A stretch of DNA of 63,364 nt, taken from the NCBI GenBank assembly GCA_902801125.1, contig CADCGT010000007.1, positions 1 to 63,364 on the forward strand, read 5' to 3'. Under the pieces are notes generated by a model that was not told where the DNA came from, made no database searches, and was given only the letters and a program-made list of their open reading frames with translations. This DNA comes from an uncultured Pseudomonadota bacterium (lineage in GTDB: Bacteria; Pseudomonadota; Alphaproteobacteria; Rs-D84). Each line of letters starts with the position of its first letter. The first letter of the stretch is position 1. Below are positions 25,026 through 33,041 of the stretch, piece after piece. A program made the translations under genes and the position numbers.

Positions 25026-25215
25026 CGTCAAAGGGGCAAAACCCGATGACCGAACACTTAAATGTTCGTGGGGCCCAGAGATTCCAGACTCCCTCCTACA
25101 TTCTCTCTCCTCTGGACTCTGGACCCCAAACAGAGTTTAGAATGGCCATTTCTTTTTCTCCTTTCCTTCCTTTCAGGCCATTCGGAAATACCGCCGGCAA
25201 CGGCGGTGTTTTTTT
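25026..25215 (+). ncRNA. Structured small RNA with CU-rich loops
   Basis: About 190 nt between a near-consensus promoter and a strong terminator. Four hairpins: CGAACA/TGTTCG (25051-25068); a 14-bp imperfect stem GGGGCCCAGAG..CCAG with CTGGACTCTGGACCCC (25070-25127) carrying a 24-nt loop with CTCCCTCCT; GAATGGCC/GGCCATTC (25140-25183) with a 28-nt loop CTCCTTTCCTTCC; and CCGCCG-gcaa-CGGCGG plus T-run (25191-25215). CU-rich unpaired loops complementary to GGAGG resemble the anti-Shine-Dalgarno loops of alphaproteobacterial 'cuckoo'/alpha-r14 RNAs. A short overlapping reading frame has no ribosome binding site and is rejected. Confidence 0.75.
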
Positions 25216-25278
25216 GTTGTTTTTTTACGCGACCGCAAAAAACGGCGGCAATAAAAAGTTTATTTTTGCATTACAAAA

Positions 25279-25445
25279 CCGGCGGTTTTCCGCGGCGCGC
25301 GGGCGTAAAAAAACCAAGGTTTAAAGTCAACGCTTTTTTTCAAAAAATCAAAATTTTGTTTTTGCGTAAAAACAAAGTGTTAGCGATTTTCAATTTTTTC
25401 AAATTCAAAGCGTAAAAAAACCTTGGTTTATTGTACACTTTTTAA
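25279..25445. repeat. Right arm of 167-bp inverted repeat
   Basis: Reverse complement of 10592-10757 with only a few mismatches. Ends 22 bases before the start of the secreted-protein gene at 25468. Confidence 0.9.
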
Positions 25446-25467
25446 TACAGGAATATAGGGGAAAAAT

Positions 25468-26052
25468 ATGATAAAAAAATCATTCTTACTTGGTGCAATT
25501 GCGTCAATTATTACAACCGCCGCATTTGCAAATACGGTTATAACCAGTCAAACATACGTCGATAACGCGGACGCGTTAAAGGTAAATATTGCTCAGGGTG
25601 TCGGTGATAATAATGCGAACGTTGGCAAAACTTTGATTGTTAATTCGTCGGGAAATTTGGAATTAGGTACGGTTGACGTTCCCACTTTACCGACCGGAAC
25701 GGAAGGCAATGTTGTCACATACGATAGCAACGGCGATATTGGCGGAGAGGTTGGTGTATATTATGGCGACGAAGAGATGCGATACGCCGATGATGCGGAG
25801 CTGGTCTCGGTATTGGCATTAAAGAACGTTGATAATAATTTGAAACCGACAACGGTGTCATACAAGACGTGTACGCAATGGATTAGCGGAGAACCACAAA
25901 CGGATGCAAATTGTTTGTTGTGGAATTTAAGTGATAAAACCGTATTTGGTGGATGTACAACAAGTACGGAATGTAGTTGGCTCAACAACTGTCAAGATGG
26001 CCACACTGCATCCTGTTATCAAAATAAGTGTGTTTGTTTGGGCAATCGGTAA
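25468..26052 (+). CDS. Secreted protein of the YVD/NCLLWN family
   Basis: 194 residues, beginning MIKKSFLLGAIASIITTAAF (signal peptide), then TSQTYVDNADALKV. The middle is Asn/Gly/Val-rich; the end has CTQWISGEPQTDANCLLWNL and a Cys cluster (CTTSTECSWLNNC, then HTASCYQNKCVCLGN) that the 9999-10568 paralogue lacks. That cluster would form disulfides outside the cytoplasm. Its upstream region is the right inverted-repeat arm; AGGGG precedes the ATG. Function is unknown. Confidence 0.65.
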   Translation: MIKKSFLLGAIASIITTAAFANTVITSQTYVDNADALKVNIAQGVGDNNANVGKTLIVNSSGNLELGTVDVPTLPTGTEGNVVTYDSNGDIGGEVGVYYGDEEMRYADDAELVSVLALKNVDNNLKPTTVSYKTCTQWISGEPQTDANCLLWNLSDKTVFGGCTTSTECSWLNNCQDGHTASCYQNKCVCLGNR

Positions 26053-26056
26053 AAAA

Positions 26057-26083
26057 ACACCCGCGATTGCGGGTGTTTTTTTA
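26057..26083 (+). terminator. Convergent terminator
   Basis: ACACCCGC-gatt-GCGGGTGT with T-runs on both strands, between the secreted protein and the methyltransferase. Confidence 0.9.
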
Positions 26084-26088
26084 TTAAA

Positions 26089-27012
26089 TCATCTTTCAAA
26101 CACGACCGCCAGTTCCCAATGTGGGGAACCGACAAATTGGTCAAATGCCGCAATGTCACGCACCGTAAAACCCGCGCGCATTAATGTTTCTGTGTCGCGG
26201 CGCAATGTGTTCGGATTACACGAAACATAAATTACACGCCGAACATTCGAACGCGCAAGTTCTCTGCACTGGGCATCGGCGCCGGCGCGTGGCGGGTCCA
26301 TTACCACCAAATCATAATTATTTAACATTTTCGCGGTCAGTGGATTTTTGAACAAATCGCGTTTAACCCCAATTCCCATAATATCAAATCCATCAGCACC
26401 CAATGCGTATGTGAAATTTCCAATGCCACAGAACAAATCGGCAATATGTTTTGCACCCGCGGCGTTTTTCACGACAAATGCGCGCATGGCGCGTTCACTG
26501 TCCGCCGTTGGTTGCAGGAACGCCCCCGCCGGGTAATCCACCACCACACCCCCGAATCGAACGCGTGGCGTATCCGTTTGGCACACAACCGCACCGTTCC
26601 ATGTGACGCGTATGCACCCCGCCCCGGCGGCGGCGGTTTTAAATTCACGCGAAAAATATGGCACATTTGATGTGACCGCTAAATCAATTCCATTTTCACA
26701 TGCCGTCACCAATGCAGACCCCGCACCATCAAACGGCAAAGCCGCAATTTTCGGCAACACCCTGTTTATTTCCGACACAAGGTTTTGACAGTGTGTAATT
26801 TGCACAATATCTTTGCGACCGCCAACAAAGAATCCGAATCGCCCATCGGCAAACGCAAAGTCCGCACGACGCCGCGCGCCCGCCTCCGTCCAAAACGGTT
26901 CAAACGACAATTCCCAATTGTGAATTAAATCCAGTTTTTTATCACGATAATCGGGTGCGGTAAAATCATACCGACACCCGCCACAAATTCCAAAGAATGG
27001 ACACGTTTTCAT
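26089..27012 (-). CDS. TrmA/RlmC/RlmD-family RNA (uracil-5-)methyltransferase, short form
   Basis: 307 residues. Class I SAM methyltransferase that methylates uracil C5 in 23S rRNA or tRNA. An N-terminal iron-sulfur Cys set is visible: CPFFGICGGC (C4, C10, C13) with a fourth Cys in QITHCQN. SAM motif is DLFCGIGNFTYALG, then VVMDPPRAG and the catalytic-Cys block YVSCNPNTLRRD. There is no N-terminal TRAM domain, which explains the shorter length; RlmC is also TRAM-free. Exact target not assigned. Confidence 0.85.
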   Translation of the reverse strand: MKTCPFFGICGGCRYDFTAPDYRDKKLDLIHNWELSFEPFWTEAGARRRADFAFADGRFGFFVGGRKDIVQITHCQNLVSEINRVLPKIAALPFDGAGSALVTACENGIDLAVTSNVPYFSREFKTAAAGAGCIRVTWNGAVVCQTDTPRVRFGGVVVDYPAGAFLQPTADSERAMRAFVVKNAAGAKHIADLFCGIGNFTYALGADGFDIMGIGVKRDLFKNPLTAKMLNNYDLVVMDPPRAGADAQCRELARSNVRRVIYVSCNPNTLRRDTETLMRAGFTVRDIAAFDQFVGSPHWELAVVFER

Positions 27013-27027
27013 TACGCGCCTTTTGTG

Positions 27028-27657
27028 TTAAAAATTGACACGAACGCCGGCACGCAATTGGTGCGCACGCGGGCGCAAATCGGGCAACGATTCCGGTCGC
27101 GGTTCAAACATATATACATAGCGGTATCCAAAATCGATTGCAAAATGTTCACCCAATTCAACGGCAATGCCCGCCAACGCCGCAAGTGACGCGACGGTTT
27201 CGTTTTCCGTATTCACATCGCCCCCATCGACCCAGGTCATACCCACACCCGCGCCAACATACGGAACCAATTTCTGGTTGTAAATAAAACGATACAGGTT
27301 ATCAATACGCGCATCAAATATCGCATTTACGAACACACTGTTCGTTTTTAATGACAAATCATCCCACTTTGCACGGGTGTTCATATAATCTGCCTCGATA
27401 CGGAAAGTGTCATAGACGCGAAAACCCGCAACCGCATCAAAACCAGACGCATTCTTTCCCGCAATTCCCGAATCATTTTGCCAAAATGAAAAATCATACG
27501 CACCACCCACATAGAACCGATGACGCGACGCGAACCCGTCCCGTGTCGCGGTTGCCGAATCGGTTGGCACCGAATTCGTCTGAACACGATATAACACCGT
27601 CGCACCCGCATAATGCATCGGCAAAAGACATACAAGAGAAATTAAAAACTTTTTCAT
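27028..27657 (-). CDS. Outer membrane beta-barrel protein (OmpA/porin-like)
   Basis: 209 residues. Signal peptide to about residue 19 (LLPMHYAGA). Alternating strands with FYVGGAYDFSFWQND, YDTFRIEADYMNTRAKWDD, LVPYVGAGVGMTWVDGG and a C-terminal Phe (RAGVRVNF): an eight-stranded outer-membrane barrel. It lies 13 bases downstream of a second barrel gene of similar ending. Porin, adhesin or structural roles are all possible. Confidence 0.75.
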   Translation of the reverse strand: MKKFLISLVCLLPMHYAGATVLYRVQTNSVPTDSATATRDGFASRHRFYVGGAYDFSFWQNDSGIAGKNASGFDAVAGFRVYDTFRIEADYMNTRAKWDDLSLKTNSVFVNAIFDARIDNLYRFIYNQKLVPYVGAGVGMTWVDGGDVNTENETVASLAALAGIAVELGEHFAIDFGYRYVYMFEPRPESLPDLRPRAHQLRAGVRVNF

Positions 27658-27669
27658 AATTCACCCCTA

Positions 27670-28485
27670 TCAGAAATTCACACGAAATGTTGCCATGATA
27701 TTACCCATGTTATCAACCCCACTGCGCGTGGCGCGCCAACCAAAACCATGGCCGATATTCATTTGATATTGATACGCGATATCCAAACCAATCATATCAT
27801 TCAACATGAAATTCATACCCAATTCAAGGCGCGGCGCAACAACAACAAAGCCGCCAGCCCCGGTGTCACCCGAAAATTCGTATTCACCAATTCCGGCACC
27901 AATTCCCATAAACGGAACAAATGTGCGACGATATGTAATATCACCCGTTTGGACATAGCGACGCGCAAAATCAAAATATAACATTCCATTTATTGTGTGA
28001 TAATCCGCCGACATATCGGGCAAATCTTTGAATTCAAATGTCGATTGTTGAAACGCGATTTCTGTGCGCACATACGAAGACATATTCCAACCCAAACCAA
28101 TCAGCGCAGACCAAGAATTTTTCGATTTATACCGTTCGCCGTCCACACGCGCACGCTTTGTTGCACCGGCGATATTCAGGCCCCCACCCATGCGCACATA
28201 CATTGTGGTCGGAATAAATATTTTATAATCTTCGGCGTTTGCGGGCGATTCGTCATATAAAACCTCTTGTCCTAATTCGCCATAGGCACCCGCATAGGAT
28301 GCCGCCGTTGCATCAACGGTCATAATACCCGCATCATTCGTCGGCGCATCGTATGTTGGCACCGTCCGAACCACCGGCAAGCCGTTTAAAACCTCGGTCT
28401 TAAAGCGATTTGCGCGCCCCGCGTTTGCGTCCGCACACACCGCCACACCAATACAAAGTGTCATAAAACAAGATATTTTTTTCAT
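27670..28485 (-). CDS. Outer membrane beta-barrel protein
   Basis: 271 residues from MKKISCFMTLCIGVAVCADA (signal peptide ending near NAG); an upstream in-frame GTG at 28497 overlaps the ribosome binding site and is less likely. The barrel domain has IFIPTTMYVRMGGGLNIAGA, FVPFMGIGAGIGEYEFSG and ends IMATFRVNF. Probably a paralogue of the following gene; both end in F-R-V-N-F-type signals recognised by BamA. Confidence 0.72.
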   Translation of the reverse strand: MKKISCFMTLCIGVAVCADANAGRANRFKTEVLNGLPVVRTVPTYDAPTNDAGIMTVDATAASYAGAYGELGQEVLYDESPANAEDYKIFIPTTMYVRMGGGLNIAGATKRARVDGERYKSKNSWSALIGLGWNMSSYVRTEIAFQQSTFEFKDLPDMSADYHTINGMLYFDFARRYVQTGDITYRRTFVPFMGIGAGIGEYEFSGDTGAGGFVVVAPRLELGMNFMLNDMIGLDIAYQYQMNIGHGFGWRATRSGVDNMGNIMATFRVNF

Positions 28486-28574
28486 TTGGGTTTCCACTTG
28501 ATATATTTACTTGCATATAATTCTATCATAAAATCAAACTTGATTCCAGTGCGATTTATGCTTACCATATAATC

Positions 28575-29399
28575 ATGATGAAAAAGTCCGATAAAAAAAT
28601 TGCGATTGTTGCCGGCGCATTAAGATTGCCGTTTTTGGTACGCGATGCATTACGCAAACGCGGTTGGGATGTTTTTGTTATTGGTCTTAAAAATTTTTAT
28701 GATTCAAAATTAAATCCCGATATGGTTATTCGCATCGGCGGCGCGGGCGCGGCGGTGCGGGCGGCACGAAAACGCGGCATTAAAAAAGTAATATTCGTTG
28801 GCGCGATTGGACATCCAAACCTAACAGATTTGCGTCCTGATTTATGGACCTTTTTTGCATTGTTCAAAATACTTAAAAATCAACGGGGGTATGATTCTAT
28901 GGCGGTGGCATTAAATAAAATTATGACAAATGCGGGATTCGATGTTGTGGCGGCGCAAGATTTGGCCCCAGAATTGACATTTGAAAAACCGGGCGTATTG
29001 ACCAAAACAAAGCCAACCACGGCGGACAAAAAAAACATTGACCGCGCGGTGGATGTTTCCCACACTATCGGCGCCGCGGACATCGGCGCATCGGTCGTTG
29101 TCGATAAACAGGTCATCGCGGTCGAAGCCGCCGAAGGCACGGCCCGTATGTTGGAACGCGTTGTTGAAATGCGTCGTGGACGCAAGAAAAACAGCGGCGT
29201 TTTTGCAAAAATGACCAAACCGGGCCAAGATTTGACTATCGATATACCCGCAATTGGTGTCGATACGGTGAACGCGGTGGCGGATGCAAAATTGAACGGG
29301 ATTGTTGTGAACACCAAAACATGCTTTGTCGTCGATAAAGATTTGGTGATAAAGACCGCAAACAAACGCGGAATTTTCATAATGGCTGTCGACGAATAA
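28575..29399 (+). CDS. lpxI: UDP-2,3-diacylglucosamine diphosphatase LpxI
   Basis: 274 residues. Cuts UDP-2,3-diacylglucosamine to lipid X in lipid A synthesis; LpxI replaces LpxH in alphaproteobacteria. Recognisable: IAIVAGALRLPFLVRDAL at the N-terminus (usually GxLP), IRIGGAGAAVRAARKRGIKK, ALNKIMTNAGFDVVAAQDL, VVDKQVIAVEAAEGTARMLE and a C-terminal IPAIGVDTV. Presence supports a Gram-negative outer membrane with lipid A. ATG ATG at 28575/28578 are both possible starts. Confidence 0.9.
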   Translation: MMKKSDKKIAIVAGALRLPFLVRDALRKRGWDVFVIGLKNFYDSKLNPDMVIRIGGAGAAVRAARKRGIKKVIFVGAIGHPNLTDLRPDLWTFFALFKILKNQRGYDSMAVALNKIMTNAGFDVVAAQDLAPELTFEKPGVLTKTKPTTADKKNIDRAVDVSHTIGAADIGASVVVDKQVIAVEAAEGTARMLERVVEMRRGRKKNSGVFAKMTKPGQDLTIDIPAIGVDTVNAVADAKLNGIVVNTKTCFVVDKDLVIKTANKRGIFIMAVDE

Positions 29400-29403
29400 A
29401 AAG

Positions 29404-29431
29404 TTGACAATTTAAATATTTTGTGTATTAT
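29404..29431 (+). promoter_or_regulatory. Promoter of the 29458-30548 gene pair
   Basis: TTGACA, 16-base spacer, TATTAT, 27 bases before the ATG at 29458. Confidence 0.65.
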
Positions 29432-29457
29432 TGTTTCAAGACAACAAGGGAAACAAT

Positions 29458-30249
29458 ATGAATAACACAAATAACGCAAAATTTACCAAGGCAGAAGTCA
29501 AACACGCGCTGGTTGACATTTTGTTAAATTCTACATTTTCCGATTCAATAGATTGGGATGCAAAAATACGTGATATTATAACATTTGACACAGACACCAA
29601 TATGATTAAAGAAAAAATCAATGAAGTGTTCGGAATGCCCATCGTGTACGACATATCGAACCTTAGCGTCAAAAAACTGTTTGAAAATATATATGGTTTT
29701 ATTTGTGATTCTGGCAAAATAAAGTCCAATGCCAAACGTGGTCATGGACTGTTCCGGGCCGAAAGTGTTGAATGGAATCGCAGATTGATTTTTTCGGCAA
29801 TCATGAATGAATTTCGGCACGCGTTGGGGCGTAATGTAAACGCCACCGAATCTTTGGATGATATGCGGTACGAATTATCATCTGATATTATGGGGACCGG
29901 CATGCGCAAACTTGAACGCGCAATCCAAGAACTGAAAAATTTTTTTGACATAAAGATAAACTATGAAATGCGAATTTACAACATTGCGAATGCCGCCGAA
30001 GAATCCATGATAAAACAGGGAAAAATGAAGGCGCACCAACCGTCCCCAAACGCCACATTGGATGAACAAGTATGGCAAAAAGTCGTTCGTGTATTACCGG
30101 CAAATTTCTTGGAAAGCCTTATAAAACGTGAATTTGGCGCGAATGTTGTCGGATACAAATTGGCGGGAACAAAATCTTTTGAAGAATTTATGCAAAAAGT
30201 TTGCGAAGCCAAACAGAAAACAACAGAAAAAATGGCAAATCAAAAATGA
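29458..30249 (+). CDS. Protein of unknown function
   Basis: 263 residues starting MNNTNNAKFTKAEVKHALVD after AAGGGAAAC. Soluble, helical, no membrane segments. Segments such as GLFRAESVEWNRRLIFSAIM and PNATLDEQVWQKVVRVLPAN suggest a globular domain with a flexible C-terminal tail (KQKTTEKMANQK). No family recognised. The following gene overlaps by 4 bases. Confidence 0.6.
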   Translation: MNNTNNAKFTKAEVKHALVDILLNSTFSDSIDWDAKIRDIITFDTDTNMIKEKINEVFGMPIVYDISNLSVKKLFENIYGFICDSGKIKSNAKRGHGLFRAESVEWNRRLIFSAIMNEFRHALGRNVNATESLDDMRYELSSDIMGTGMRKLERAIQELKNFFDIKINYEMRIYNIANAAEESMIKQGKMKAHQPSPNATLDEQVWQKVVRVLPANFLESLIKREFGANVVGYKLAGTKSFEEFMQKVCEAKQKTTEKMANQK

Positions 30250-30548
30250 AAAATTTAACGGTCGGGGATATTATGTTTTATGCGCGATATCAACAATGCG
30301 TTGATGTTTTCAACAATTTTCCAGAATTGGTTCTGCACATAAAAAAATATTCTAGAAACATTTATTGGTTGCACAGCAATATCAAAAAGACATTCGGAAT
30401 CGATGTAGATATGGACGAATTGCGCACGTCTAATAAATCTGTACCGGAATTAAAGGACATTATTATCATGACATACGCACATTCAACAACGCATAAGACG
30501 CCCGTCCCAGATCGATACATCAAATATGTCATGAATAAAACCAGATAA
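30246..30548 (+). CDS. Protein of unknown function
   Basis: 100 residues, starting in the stop of the preceding gene (ATGA overlap), so co-translated. Contains MFYARYQQCVDVFNNFPELV and LRTSNKSVPELKDIIIMTYA; small basic helical protein. Ends at a bidirectional terminator. No family recognised. Confidence 0.55.
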   Translation: MKNLTVGDIMFYARYQQCVDVFNNFPELVLHIKKYSRNIYWLHSNIKKTFGIDVDMDELRTSNKSVPELKDIIIMTYAHSTTHKTPVPDRYIKYVMNKTR

Positions 30549-30555
30549 CAAAAAA

Positions 30556-30577
30556 ACGCCCGCACGGGCGTTTTTTG
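30556..30577. terminator. Bidirectional terminator
   Basis: ACGCCCG-ca-CGGGCGT with A/T runs on both sides, between convergent genes. Confidence 0.9.
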
Positions 30578-30594
30578 TATCCATAAATTCAAAA

Positions 30595-30927
30595 TTATTT
30601 CTTTTGAATATCAACAACCTTGACCTTGAACACAACATCTTTGCCCGCCAAATCTGGGACATATTGTGTTGGGAATGTAATATTGACATCGCGTTCTTCG
30701 CCAACCTTGGCCCCGACCAATTGTTCTTCGAAACCGGGAACAAATTGACCACTGCCCAAAACCAAGGGATAAGATTCCGCAGTTCCGCCCGGGAATTGAA
30801 CACCATCAAGGTATCCCGCAAAATTGATAACGACCGTATCGCCGTTTTGGGCGGTTACATCACCCGCATCGCAACCCGCACAAATCAGCGCGCCACAAAG
30901 ACCAAATACACCAAGCATTTTTTTCAT
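30595..30927 (-). CDS. FKBP-type peptidyl-prolyl isomerase lipoprotein
   Basis: 110 residues. Lipoprotein signal MKKMLGVFGLCGALICAGCD, then a single FKBP domain: GDTVVINFAGYLDGVQFPGG, VPGFEEQLVGAKVGEERDVN, DVVFKVKVVDIQKK. A very compact FKBP anchored in the periplasm, likely assisting folding of envelope proteins. AAAAGGATG precedes the start. Confidence 0.85.
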   Translation of the reverse strand: MKKMLGVFGLCGALICAGCDAGDVTAQNGDTVVINFAGYLDGVQFPGGTAESYPLVLGSGQFVPGFEEQLVGAKVGEERDVNITFPTQYVPDLAGKDVVFKVKVVDIQKK

Positions 30928-30963
30928 TTTTCATCCTTTTGTTTTTAAGTTTTTTTGTTTAAG

Positions 30964-31524
30964 TTAGTTGTTGTAAACACAGCGGAAACCATATTCGCGC
31001 ATTGTTGCGCCTTCGGCCTCTATCCGATAATCAAAGAACGGTGTTGGGCGCATGGTATCAAACGACGGTTCGTCATAAACCAACACAATGCTGTCGGCGT
31101 TGCGACCGCACACACGTTTCATTTCATAATCTGCGACACGCCCAAGGACGGTGCGAATATCGCCATCAACATCCATTCCATCGGCGTTCTGAATCAAACG
31201 CAGGCGCATTTCGCGCAAATCGCTGTTTCCAAGTAAAATTTGAACACGCACCATTGCGCCCTTGTATTCTTGCCAACGCGTTTCCATGCGTGATGTATTC
31301 CAACGTTTATTTTTTTCTTCTTTTTCCGCCTCGGTCTTTGGACGATAAGAATCTATTCCCGCGTACTGGTTATCTGGTTGCATAAACGTGCTGGTCCGTT
31401 CGTTATACAATGGTGCGTCGTCACCACCGTTTGCAAAATCCGCCGTATTATACGGTCGGTCTTCGCCGGCACAGCCCGCCAAAGCAAGGGTTAAACAAAA
31501 TATTGGTAAAAATATTTTTTTCAT
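30964..31524 (-). CDS. Lipoprotein of unknown function
   Basis: 186 residues; lipobox ALAGCAG in a signal peptide (MKKIFLPIFCLTLALAGCAG). The mature N-terminus is flexible (YNERTSTFMQPDNQYAG); a core domain has NTSRMETRWQEYKGAMVRVQ, ADYEMKRVCGRNADSIVLVY and ends FRCVYNN, with two Cys likely to form a disulfide. It is divergent from a VirB11 gene 80 bases away, so a role in a secretion apparatus is possible. Confidence 0.6.
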   Translation of the reverse strand: MKKIFLPIFCLTLALAGCAGEDRPYNTADFANGGDDAPLYNERTSTFMQPDNQYAGIDSYRPKTEAEKEEKNKRWNTSRMETRWQEYKGAMVRVQILLGNSDLREMRLRLIQNADGMDVDGDIRTVLGRVADYEMKRVCGRNADSIVLVYDEPSFDTMRPTPFFDYRIEAEGATMREYGFRCVYNN

Positions 31525-31565
31525 TTTCTTTCTCTCTTTTTTTTGATTTTAACAAATAAACAATT

Positions 31566-31594
31566 TTGATTCAAGCCCCGATTTATGATAAAAT
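31566..31594 (+). promoter_or_regulatory. Promoter of virB11-like gene
   Basis: TTGATT, 17-base spacer, TAAAAT; the ATG lies 10 bases after the -10, giving a very short leader. Confidence 0.5.
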
Positions 31595-31603
31595 GAATTT
31601 AAG

Positions 31604-32563
31604 ATGACAAATGTTGTACTTGATTCTTTATTAAAACCGCTGTCGGAATTTTACCGGCCATCGTTCGTTGAAGAAATCGCCATAAACCACGCGGGCGAGG
31701 TTTGGATGCGACTGCACGGTGCGCGCGTGCCGTGGGTCGCGTATGAGGCACCAGTACTTAGCAAACAATACTTGGTCGATTTAATTCATACGATTGCAAA
31801 TATATATGAAAGACCATTTGACCCGATTCACGGCATTCCGGTTGTATATGCAACATTGCCGGGAAATCACCGGTTCAGTGCTATTGCCGGGCCAAACGTG
31901 CAATATGACGAACGCGATATAACGGGTGGCGTCGCATTAAACATTCGCGGCAGTGGAGTGACCGAAACATCATTTGAAAACTATCATTTGAAACGCGGCG
32001 AAAAACTAATGAAGGTTAAACCACGTCAAACAAATCGCCCCGATGATCCATACGACCGTTTAATGAGTGCCATAAATGACGGCAGCCCGATTCTTATAAG
32101 TGGCGCAACCGCAACCGGCAAGACAACCTTCCTTAATCACATGTTGACACTTATTGACCAAAACAGCCGTGTTATCACCGTCGAAGATGCGCGCGAAGTT
32201 CGTGTCCCGCAAAAAAATCGTGTTCATTTTGTGTTGTCGCGAACCGAACAGACAAATGATTTTAACTATGCGCGATTGCTGGATTTGGTTGTGCGTATGA
32301 CACCCGATGTTATCATTGGCGGTGAAATTTCAACTGATAACGCGGCGGTTATGTGGGAAATGTTGGGAACGGGACACGAACATTTCTATACCACAATTCA
32401 CGCGGAAAGCGCGGATGCCGCATACGCCGCATTTGCAGATCGCATATTACATACACAACCGGCATACGATCGCGCAGATTTGATTGCGGAAATGAAACAG
32501 AAAATTCGTGTTGTGCAATTGTCACGCGACGGTTCACTGCGCGCCGTGACCGAGGTTGTATAG
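31604..32563 (+). CDS. virB11: VirB11-type secretion ATPase
   Basis: 319 residues. Hexameric ATPase that energises type IV secretion. Walker A GATATGKTT at 167-175, Asp box VITVEDAREV, Walker B region MTPDVIIGGEIS, and His box YTTIHAESADAA. The N-terminal domain is of the VirB11 kind (VEEIAINHAGEVWMRL). Together with the two VirB8-like genes at 7.4-8.8 kb it indicates a type IV secretion system whose genes are scattered. Other T4SS genes are not seen close by. Confidence 0.88.
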   Translation: MTNVVLDSLLKPLSEFYRPSFVEEIAINHAGEVWMRLHGARVPWVAYEAPVLSKQYLVDLIHTIANIYERPFDPIHGIPVVYATLPGNHRFSAIAGPNVQYDERDITGGVALNIRGSGVTETSFENYHLKRGEKLMKVKPRQTNRPDDPYDRLMSAINDGSPILISGATATGKTTFLNHMLTLIDQNSRVITVEDAREVRVPQKNRVHFVLSRTEQTNDFNYARLLDLVVRMTPDVIIGGEISTDNAAVMWEMLGTGHEHFYTTIHAESADAAYAAFADRILHTQPAYDRADLIAEMKQKIRVVQLSRDGSLRAVTEVV

Positions 32564-32597
32564 AAAAATTTTTAACATAAACAAAAAGGAAAACAAG

Positions 32598-33008
32598 ATG
32601 TCATATATACGTCCAAGACTTGATGAAATACTTCAAAACATGGAACAAGAATTAAAAAAATCTGGGGCCGTTGATAATAATGGCGCGGTTGTAAATTCCG
32701 CCGAATTCAACCGTGTGGTTGATGCGGCACTTGATAAATACAACAAAATAACAACCGAATTGGAAATTCAGCCACGGCACGACCCAATCGCCAAAAGCGA
32801 AACATACGCAATGATAGATTGGTTGAACCAAGTTAAGGCGTCGCAAAGCCTTAGTCCGTACAGAAGTGCAACCGATGGTCGCGAAGAAAAAACAATAGAA
32901 AAAGCCGAACAAAAACAAAAAACTAAACGCAATATATTCGGCGGAATTAAAAAATTATTTGGCCGAAATGGTATGCCGAATATGCAATCGCACGGTCGCG
33001 GCAAATAA
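32598..33008 (+). CDS. Protein of unknown function
   Basis: 136 residues from MSYIRPRLDEILQNMEQELK. The N-terminal half is a helical region (VVDAALDKYNKITTELEIQP), the C-terminal half is basic (KQKTKRNIFGGIKKLFGRNG). Same strand as virB11, 34 bases downstream, so the two may share a transcript. No family recognised. Confidence 0.6.
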   Translation: MSYIRPRLDEILQNMEQELKKSGAVDNNGAVVNSAEFNRVVDAALDKYNKITTELEIQPRHDPIAKSETYAMIDWLNQVKASQSLSPYRSATDGREEKTIEKAEQKQKTKRNIFGGIKKLFGRNGMPNMQSHGRGK

Positions 33009-33011
33009 AAT

Positions 33012-33041
33012 CACACCCGCAAAAATGCGGGTGTTTTTTTA
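33012..33041. terminator. Bidirectional terminator before priA end
   Basis: CACCCGC-aaaaat-GCGGGTG hairpin with seven T on the plus strand. Confidence 0.85.

Noticed and set aside
25046..25324. Plus-strand frame over the small RNA
   Set aside because: No ribosome site, and it runs through the hairpins and terminator; structure explains the sequence better.
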